A model generated the notes under the pieces. The model saw only the letters and a program-made list of their open reading frames with translations. It was not told the origin of the DNA and made no database searches. From contig JAGLEV010000008.1 of NCBI GenBank assembly GCA_023144895.1, positions 1-39,593 on the forward strand: DNA of 39,593 nucleotides, written 5' to 3'. The stretch is from Thiotrichaceae bacterium. GTDB taxonomy: Bacteria; Pseudomonadota; Gammaproteobacteria; Thiotrichales; Thiotrichaceae. Positions 33,758 through 39,593 of the stretch are shown in pieces. Positions within the stretch are counted from its first letter, which is position 1. Each line of letters opens with the position of its first letter. The position numbers were made by a program, and so were the translations under genes.

Positions 33758-34858
33758 TTGAACTACGGACGGACAACTCTTTTGCAGCTTGATCAAATTA
33801 CTTTTACTCGCTTTATTGCCGCCCTTACAGTGGTTTTTTTCCACTATGGCAATCAAGTCTTCCCTCTAAATATTGCAATTTTAGAGCCAGTATTAAAAGC
33901 GGGACCCATTGCGGTTAACTACTTCTACCTGCTTTCTGGCTTTATTATGGCATTTGCCTACTTTAAGCCAGAACAGCAAGCAAGTTTTAGTGCAAAAAAA
34001 TATTGGCTTGCACGCTTCGCACGCATTTATCCTGTGTATGCACTTGCCTTCTTATTAATTGCTGTTGGCAAAATTCATGAGCCGAACTTTATTCCTGCAT
34101 TAGTCCTTAATGCCAGCCTATTACAGTCATGGGTGCCAGAATATGCACTATCACTCAACTCTCCAGGTTGGTCATTATCCGTTGAAGCTTTTTTCTATCT
34201 CAGCTTCCCCTTATTATTACTTATTATCTATCGCACAGGGCTAAAGAAGCTTGCTCTCTTTGCCGTCATATTCTGGCTAGCAACACAAATACTGCATACA
34301 CAATTACTCAATAGCCCTGCATATGCGCCTCACAACACCGTACACCAATTTATTTACTATAACCCTATGATGCACCTTAATGCCTTTATTCTTGGCATTA
34401 TTGTCGGCGTACTATTTAAGCAGCAACACCCATTAATTCAAAGCTTAAAATCATATAGCGGTATCGGTCTGATGGTTACCTCAAGCCTAATCATTCTCCT
34501 CATTGCTTTCCAGCAAGAGCTATCGAGCTTTATTGGTTTTAATATTGCTTTGACTAATGGTCAAATAGCCCCCTTATTTCTACTTTTTATTATTTTCCTC
34601 GCACTCGACCGTAGTGCCTTTAGCCGGTTAATGAGCCATAAATGGCTAGTATTATTGGGAGAGGCAAGCTTTTCACTTTATATTCTTCAGCGCCCACTGT
34701 ATGGTATTTACCAACGAGTCATTGCGACAAGAATTGAACTCAGTGAAACCATGCACTTTTATTTGTACCTCACTTTACTCATTATCGTTGCAATCCTTTC
34801 TTTCAAATTATTTGAAACACCTGCACGTAAAATATTACGCAAAATAACAGCCTCTTAA
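33758..34858 (+). CDS. Acyltransferase 3 family membrane protein (OafA/WecH-like)
   Basis: A 366-residue integral membrane protein with about ten helices, matching the acyltransferase-3 family. The N-terminal FTRFIAALTVVFFHYG carries the catalytic His, and the following segments (YLLSGFIMAFAY, RFARIYPVYALAFL, NSPGWSLSVEAFFYL) are typical. It O-acetylates cell-surface sugars. TTG at 33758 is one possible start; a TTG at 33782 has a better, though still weak, ribosome site (GGACGGA) 8 nt upstream. It ends the polysaccharide cluster, and a TTCA-loop hairpin follows. Confidence 0.9.
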   Translation: MNYGRTTLLQLDQITFTRFIAALTVVFFHYGNQVFPLNIAILEPVLKAGPIAVNYFYLLSGFIMAFAYFKPEQQASFSAKKYWLARFARIYPVYALAFLLIAVGKIHEPNFIPALVLNASLLQSWVPEYALSLNSPGWSLSVEAFFYLSFPLLLLIIYRTGLKKLALFAVIFWLATQILHTQLLNSPAYAPHNTVHQFIYYNPMMHLNAFILGIIVGVLFKQQHPLIQSLKSYSGIGLMVTSSLIILLIAFQQELSSFIGFNIALTNGQIAPLFLLFIIFLALDRSAFSRLMSHKWLVLLGEASFSLYILQRPLYGIYQRVIATRIELSETMHFYLYLTLLIIVAILSFKLFETPARKILRKITAS

Positions 34859-34871
34859 ATCAGCGGTGTCG

Positions 34872-34889
34872 ATCAGGCTTCAGTCTGAT
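34872..34889 (+). terminator. TTCA-loop hairpin after the acyltransferase gene
   Basis: ATCAGGC and GTCTGAT form a 7-bp stem with one G-T wobble and a TTCA tetraloop. A modest T-rich stretch (TTTTATT) follows 17 bases later. Likely terminator, weak. Confidence 0.45.
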
Positions 34890-34956
34890 AATACCCAATG
34901 GTCTGTTTTATTCGTTCTCAAAAAATAATAAAAAGTATGTTTAAAAGGAGTTTAGT

Positions 34957-37290
34957 ATGGTCGAAATTTATGAAAAATTAGGTTTATTTTATATTGGTAA
35001 AGATGTCGATAAATCTACTTTAGCACCTAGCGATGCTCTTACTTTACTAAAAAACAAAAACTTCACCACCCATGCTGCAATTATCGGCATGACAGGCAGT
35101 GGTAAAACAGGCTTAGGCATTGGTTTAATTGAAGAAGCTGCCATTGACAACATCCCTGCCATAGTGATTGACCCCAAAGGCGATATGGGCAACCTCTGCC
35201 TTACAGACTCAACATTCTTAGGGAAAAACTTCGAGCCTTGGGTTAAAGACGAAGCCCAGTCTAAAGAACAAAATGTTAGCGAATATGCCACGAAAATTGC
35301 AGCAATGTGGAAGTCGGGTATTGAAGATCATCACCAAGATAGTGAGCGTGTCGCCAAGTTTGCTAGCGTTAAAAAGACAATCTACACTCCTGGCAGTAGC
35401 TCTGGTGTTAGCCTTAATATTCTAGGCTCTCTAGAAAGCCCGCCACAACAAATTCTTGACGATACTGATAGTTTCTCCTCATACCTAAAAACCACTGTCA
35501 GTAGCCTATTAGCACTGATCAGTGTAGAAGCCGATCCACTGGAATCAAAAGAATATATTCTCATAGCTCAAATTATTCATCGAGCATGGCGATCAGGGCA
35601 ACCCCTATCTATTGAAACCTTAATTGGTCAGATTATTAGCCCCAACTTTGATAAAATCGGTGTATTACCACTCAATGCCTTTTACCCACAAGCAGAACGT
35701 TTTAAATTATCAACTAAATTCAATAGTATACTTGCCTCACCCACCTTTTCGGCTTGGCTAGAAGGTGACTCACTCGATATACAAAAGCTCCTTTATGATG
35801 AGCAAGGCAAAGCTAAAATTGCCATTTTCTCCATTGCCCATCTCGGGGATGATGAACGCATGTTCTTTGTCACTGTTTTACTCAATAAATACATTGCTTG
35901 GATGCGTCGTCAAAGTGGTACTTCTGCCTTGAAAACTATCTTATATATGGATGAAATTTATGGATTCTTTCCACCAACGAAGAATCCACCCAGTAAAGAG
36001 CCAATGCTACTCCTGCTCAAACAAGCACGAGCCTTTGGTGTGGGTATTATCCTTAGCACCCAAAACCCTGTTGACCTTGACTACAAAGGCTTATCTAATA
36101 TTGGTACTTGGTTTATTGGTCGCTTACAAACAACCCAAGATATTGATCGGGTGATTGATGGCTTAGGTGGCAAAGTAGATTCTAGCTATAGTAAAAAAGA
36201 AATCAAAAACCTATTAGCTAACCTTAAAAAACGTACCTTTTTCTTAAAAAGCGCCCATCTTGATGATATTCGCTTATTCTCAACACGCTGGGTAATGAGC
36301 TATCTCAAAGGTCCATTAAAATGTGCTGAAATATCACAATTAATGAGCGATACCAAAGAGCAGAAAGAAAGTAATACCAGCATAACAACAACGATTGATA
36401 GTGAGTTTAAAAGCTATACAGGGCTAGATAATTCAACACCACAATATTATGAACTAGACCTCACTGAACAACACCAATACCACCCTCACCTTATGGCACG
36501 CTACAATCTACATTTCTTTAATCAAACTCGGGGTATTGATGAGCAAGAACACCACTGTTTAACTATCGGCATACACCCTCTTGATAATCATCTTAGCTGG
36601 AAAGATGCAGAAAATAATACACTGGATAATATGGATAATGGTGAATGCTTCTCAGACCTTCCTTGCCAAGCTCCCAGTGCTGCACAATATGCAACATCAC
36701 CGAGTATGATTAGTCATGATAAACAGCTATCTAAGACTAAAAAAGATCTGCAAAATTGGCTCTATCATAATCATCGCTTAAAATTATTTCGTTGTACTAA
36801 ACCTAAATTAGAATCTAGACCTTATGAAAGTTTGGCTGATTTTAAAGTACGTCTCAATGACCTATTAAATGATAAAAAAGAATTAGCCATTGAAGCCCTA
36901 CAAGAACGTTATACAAGAAAAGAAAAAGTCTTATTAGATCGACTCGCTCGTGCTGAACAACGGGTAGCCAAAGAAAAGTCTGATACAACGGGATCAATGC
37001 TACGTACTGGAGTTTCTATTCTCGGCGCACTTTTTGGTCGTTCATCAATTAGCACCGCTGTAAGATCAGGAAGCCGTATATTAAAAGAACGAGGCGATGT
37101 AGGACGTGCACAAGAGCGAATCGAAGCGATTACTATTGATATTGAAACACTTGAAGATGAGTTAAATGACAAAATTGACCAACTCGCTGAGACCTATGAT
37201 ATTGATAATATGACACTGGAAGATTTTGCTATTAAGCTACGTCGCACTGATATTGAAATTGCTGAAATGGCAATTGTTTGGAAGTGTTAA
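34957..37290 (+). CDS. HerA-like P-loop ATPase with C-terminal coiled coil
   Basis: A 777-residue HerA/FtsK-type ATPase. Walker A is GMTGSGKT at residues 44-51, the IDPKGDMGNL segment follows (71-80), and Walker B is ILYMDE at about 328-333. The arginine-type STQNPVDLDYKGLSNIGTW region is characteristic of the DUF87/HerA group. The C-terminal half (about 600-777) has a coiled coil (LLDRLARAEQRVAKEK) and a Ser/Gly/Arg-rich stretch; I do not recognise this part. AGGAG stands 9 nt before the ATG. HerA proteins move DNA in repair, conjugation or defence, usually with a nuclease partner. No NurA, SIR2 or nuclease is adjacent, so its partner is unknown. Confidence 0.9.
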   Translation: MVEIYEKLGLFYIGKDVDKSTLAPSDALTLLKNKNFTTHAAIIGMTGSGKTGLGIGLIEEAAIDNIPAIVIDPKGDMGNLCLTDSTFLGKNFEPWVKDEAQSKEQNVSEYATKIAAMWKSGIEDHHQDSERVAKFASVKKTIYTPGSSSGVSLNILGSLESPPQQILDDTDSFSSYLKTTVSSLLALISVEADPLESKEYILIAQIIHRAWRSGQPLSIETLIGQIISPNFDKIGVLPLNAFYPQAERFKLSTKFNSILASPTFSAWLEGDSLDIQKLLYDEQGKAKIAIFSIAHLGDDERMFFVTVLLNKYIAWMRRQSGTSALKTILYMDEIYGFFPPTKNPPSKEPMLLLLKQARAFGVGIILSTQNPVDLDYKGLSNIGTWFIGRLQTTQDIDRVIDGLGGKVDSSYSKKEIKNLLANLKKRTFFLKSAHLDDIRLFSTRWVMSYLKGPLKCAEISQLMSDTKEQKESNTSITTTIDSEFKSYTGLDNSTPQYYELDLTEQHQYHPHLMARYNLHFFNQTRGIDEQEHHCLTIGIHPLDNHLSWKDAENNTLDNMDNGECFSDLPCQAPSAAQYATSPSMISHDKQLSKTKKDLQNWLYHNHRLKLFRCTKPKLESRPYESLADFKVRLNDLLNDKKELAIEALQERYTRKEKVLLDRLARAEQRVAKEKSDTTGSMLRTGVSILGALFGRSSISTAVRSGSRILKERGDVGRAQERIEAITIDIETLEDELNDKIDQLAETYDIDNMTLEDFAIKLRRTDIEIAEMAIVWKC

Positions 37291-37371
37291 TGCCGATTAT
37301 ATCAATCTGCTTAGCAAGCTTAACGCTTTTTTCTCTATGATTTAACAAAATAAAAGTATAAAACCAAGCCC

Positions 37372-38301
37372 ATGAAAAAACTATTATTTTTTATTCCATT
37401 TTACCTAATACTGACGGGTTGTTCACTCCAGAGTAGCATGATACTCAGCCCTCAAAATACTCCAGAACAAAAAAAAATCACCATCTTAGATGAGCGTGTA
37501 CTTTATTATCCTAAAATGAATAAAGTCTCTTTTTCTGAAATTTCTGATTTGAGCTATATTCAAAAAACGAATAAGCTCTATATGGTTGGTGACAAAGGAA
37601 ATTTTTATATTTTTGATGCTTATTTTGATAAAAAAATAAGAGAGCTAAAATACCTTAATGCTTTTAAAATAACGGAAAAAAAGCAACATAAAAGTTATGA
37701 CTCAGAAGGTCTAACACACGATGATAAAGGGCAATTATACATCTCCTTTGAACGCTATCCTCGTATTGCAAAGATCAATACAAAAGCCTATCTCTCTAGC
37801 AACCAAAAGCTCACCAAAGAACTGAATAAAAGGAAACATTACAAAGGTAGCAATAAAATGTTTGAGGCACTCACATGGCATCCCAAATATGGACTACTCA
37901 CTGCGGCAGAATACCCTTTACATCAAAAGCCGAATAATCAACAAACCATTTATGCTTTAGATGGTAAAAAATGGCACTTTACAGCTCAACATCATGAAAA
38001 TAATGCCATTACTGCCATAGAGGTGATGGATGATAAAAACCTATTGATTCTAGAACGTGCTTTTGCTGGGTTGACTAAACCCTTTGTTATTAGCTTGAGT
38101 AAACTTTATCTTGATCAATGTGATAAAAAACGACAGTGTAAAAGTGAAGTTCTCGCTTCATTTAATAGCCAAGAAGGCTGGGGGGTTAATAACTATGAAG
38201 GGCTTGCTAGAGTAGGAAAAAATCGCTATGTGATGGTATCAGATAACAATAATAAAAGTATTATTACCACCCAACTTATTTATTTTAAAGTGAATGAGTA
38301 A
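37372..38301 (+). CDS. Phytase-like esterase-type lipoprotein
   Basis: A 309-residue predicted lipoprotein: the signal peptide ends in LTGC, with Cys17 as the lipidated residue, and Ser-Leu follow, so the outer membrane is likely. The mature domain fits the phytase-like esterase family (about 35-305), a beta-propeller fold: SEISDLSYIQKTNKLYMVGDKG, YDSEGLTHDDKGQLYISFERYPRI, and a C-terminal NYEGLARVGKNRYVMVSDNN. Members are annotated as esterase-like or calcium-dependent, but few have been tested. It lies 81 bases after the HerA-like gene, convergent with the small minus-strand gene. Confidence 0.8.
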   Translation: MKKLLFFIPFYLILTGCSLQSSMILSPQNTPEQKKITILDERVLYYPKMNKVSFSEISDLSYIQKTNKLYMVGDKGNFYIFDAYFDKKIRELKYLNAFKITEKKQHKSYDSEGLTHDDKGQLYISFERYPRIAKINTKAYLSSNQKLTKELNKRKHYKGSNKMFEALTWHPKYGLLTAAEYPLHQKPNNQQTIYALDGKKWHFTAQHHENNAITAIEVMDDKNLLILERAFAGLTKPFVISLSKLYLDQCDKKRQCKSEVLASFNSQEGWGVNNYEGLARVGKNRYVMVSDNNNKSIITTQLIYFKVNE

Positions 38302-38337
38302 CTTTACTAAAAAACTTACCCACTCCCATTTTATATT

Positions 38338-38363
38338 CCTACTACTGCCTAGGAGTCTGTAGG
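38338..38363. terminator. Hairpin between convergent genes
   Basis: CCTAC (38338-38342) and GTAGG (38359-38363) form a 5-bp stem around a 16-nt loop that contains a CCTAGG palindrome. A T-run (TATTTTTT, 38380s) lies inside the next gene. Weak. Confidence 0.3.
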
Positions 38364-38378
38364 TGGCTCAATAATAAT

Positions 38379-38579
38379 CTATTTTTTAGTTAACTCCATA
38401 AAACCTATAGCTGTTATTGCAAAATATCCTGTCTTATTCTTAAATCTTCCAATTGAAAGCTCTTTAGAACCTTTTAATATTATAAAGCCATTCTCTTGTT
38501 TTAATCCCACTAAAGGACCTTTAAATTTCATCTTAGCCATTTTTTCAAATTGCTCTTTAGTGACTTTAGTAAGAGGCAT
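38379..38579 (-). pseudogene. Small ORF, probably the 3' part of a broken gene
   Basis: A 66-residue reading frame with no recognised family. Its ATG directly follows AAAGG with no spacer, so translation start is doubtful, and an in-frame stop lies two codons upstream. In the neighbouring frame just upstream (about 38580-38650) a coding-like stretch HWKVDEKKANRTELVWKDEFKG leads straight into this ORF, which suggests one gene split by a frameshift. A further fragment in a third frame follows the nuclease stop codon (38680-38745). The C terminus has a hydrophobic patch (YFAITAIGFMEL). Whether any product is made is unknown. Confidence 0.5.
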
Positions 38580-38744
38580 CCCTTTAAATTCATCTTTCCA
38601 TACTAATTCGGTTCTATTGGCTTTTTTCTCGTCTACTTTCCAATGACAAAGAATGGCTCAATCATTTTAATTATACAGGTTAAATATAGCCTGAAAAACC
38701 AAGTTCTTTTATTCCTTCACTACAAATTTTAGTCTCAATAAGGC

Positions 38745-39500
38745 TTATTGACCACATATCGACTCACAAGGAATACCATCTCTGTCTCTATCGAGCCGCA
38801 CTAAGCCACACTGTGTTAGATAAAATCTTGCCTCTGCACATGACATCATGTGTTTACAAAAATATTTAGAACCACAACTAAAGCCTGATACAGGTGCTTT
38901 TGCCCTACGTTTTACTTGTATCATTTTAGATTTATCAGCCCTAGATATTTTCTTTTTTCTCTTACCCTGCCTCCAGCGCCAAGGTGGAATCGGATCTGGC
39001 TCACTCCACAGACCCACCGTTGCTGACTGTGCATTTTTTTCAGCCTCTGTATAGGTTTTTTGATCAAGTTTTGTTTGATCTTTTTGATAATACTTGTAGT
39101 GCCACGCTAAACCTTTATTCACCATTTTAAAGTTAATATCGGCACCCTTTAAAATAACTTTCCCTATTTTTCGCTTGTATATATCTTGCTTGTACCAATC
39201 AATACAAACCGCTTTTCTATCAATGAGTCTTGAGAGATATTTCTTAGCGGCTTTAGCAAAAGGTTGCCTATACTCAGGTGCATCAATACCAGCAAGCCTA
39301 ATTTTATGTTGTTTATTGTTAGAATCAAGAATGACAATGCTATCACCATCAACGACCTTGATGACCTTCCCTGATAGTTTACACGCTATATTACGACTCG
39401 TTTGCTGATTAATAGCATTCAAATCTAATCCTAAGAGATTATTCGCGCTCACATAGCTATTGATAAAAAGTAAAGTTAATATCCCTATAACTTTTCTCAT
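38745..39500 (-). CDS. Secreted thermonuclease-like protein with excalibur domain
   Basis: A 251-residue exported protein. A signal peptide (about 1-19) is followed by a staphylococcal-nuclease-like domain (about 40-170): VVDGDSIVI (Asp51, Asp53), IRLAGIDAPE (Arg68, Asp73, Glu76) and YKRKIGKV (Arg110) match the Ca2+-dependent active-site layout. A basic linker (KRKKK) leads to a C-terminal excalibur domain (about 206-251) with Cys-rich segments and a DRDRDGIPCE Ca2+-binding motif. It would cut extracellular or periplasmic DNA or RNA. It is followed by the decayed small gene on the same strand. Confidence 0.92.
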   Translation of the reverse strand: MRKVIGILTLLFINSYVSANNLLGLDLNAINQQTSRNIACKLSGKVIKVVDGDSIVILDSNNKQHKIRLAGIDAPEYRQPFAKAAKKYLSRLIDRKAVCIDWYKQDIYKRKIGKVILKGADINFKMVNKGLAWHYKYYQKDQTKLDQKTYTEAEKNAQSATVGLWSEPDPIPPWRWRQGKRKKKISRADKSKMIQVKRRAKAPVSGFSCGSKYFCKHMMSCAEARFYLTQCGLVRLDRDRDGIPCESICGQ

Positions 39501-39593
39501 TGTTTCGGTTCCTTTATTGGTTTTATGTATTTGTAACCTGCCAGTCTTACATATTATCGTATAATTTTATAATCCCTCATGGGGATTCGTAAC

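Noticed and set aside
1-39593. CRISPR array, transposon, prophage or tRNA gene
   Set aside because: No regularly spaced repeats, transposase, integrase or cloverleaf was seen; genes are ordinary chromosomal families.

Overview
The window is AT-rich bacterial chromosome from a low-GC gammaproteobacterium. The marks are the prkA-yeaH-spoVR stress operon, an E. coli-like trxA/rho pair, nudJ overlapping mnmA, a SelD close to the E. coli protein, short-form SerA next to SerC, a UbiH/COQ6-family ubiquinone hydroxylase and ElyC. No rRNA, tRNA, insertion sequence, prophage or CRISPR array was seen. The organism cannot be named from the window; a marine or sulfur-oxidiser-type relative is only a guess.

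Layout: 1-1.7 kb holds an unrecognised protein and a HAD phosphatase. 1.8-6.8 kb (minus) is prkA, yeaH and spoVR. 7.3-8.1 kb (minus) is a membrane protein with a degenerate GGDEF domain. 8.2-9.8 kb is bioA plus a DUF6164 gene. 9.9-12.8 kb (minus) is an orphan lipoprotein and ElyC. 13-14.9 kb is trxA and rho with a C-rich, G-poor leader. 15-18.6 kb has a DUF1131 lipoprotein, selD (minus) and nudJ-mnmA. 18.8-21.2 kb is an ECF-type sigma factor, a DUF3619-like putative anti-sigma factor, a DUF3106 periplasmic protein and a DUF4743/Nudix protein. 21.5-25.1 kb is serC, serA and the FAD hydroxylase. 25.2-28.5 kb is an N-terminal RTX/beta-propeller protein, an RlmI/RlmK-like methyltransferase and a C_GCAxxG_C_C cysteine protein. 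29-34.9 kb is a six-gene surface-polysaccharide cluster. 35-39.5 kb is a HerA-like ATPase, a phytase-like lipoprotein, a decayed small gene and a secreted nuclease.

Most of the window is housekeeping. The least described parts are the sigma/DUF3619/DUF3106 module, the RTX protein with its repeats at the wrong end, the degenerate GGDEF protein whose ribosome site lies in a hairpin, the methyltransferase/cysteine-protein pair, and the polysaccharide cluster led by a membrane-anchored EEP-fold enzyme. No antiviral or mobile-element system is evident. Functional names come from remembered family motifs, not from database searches.
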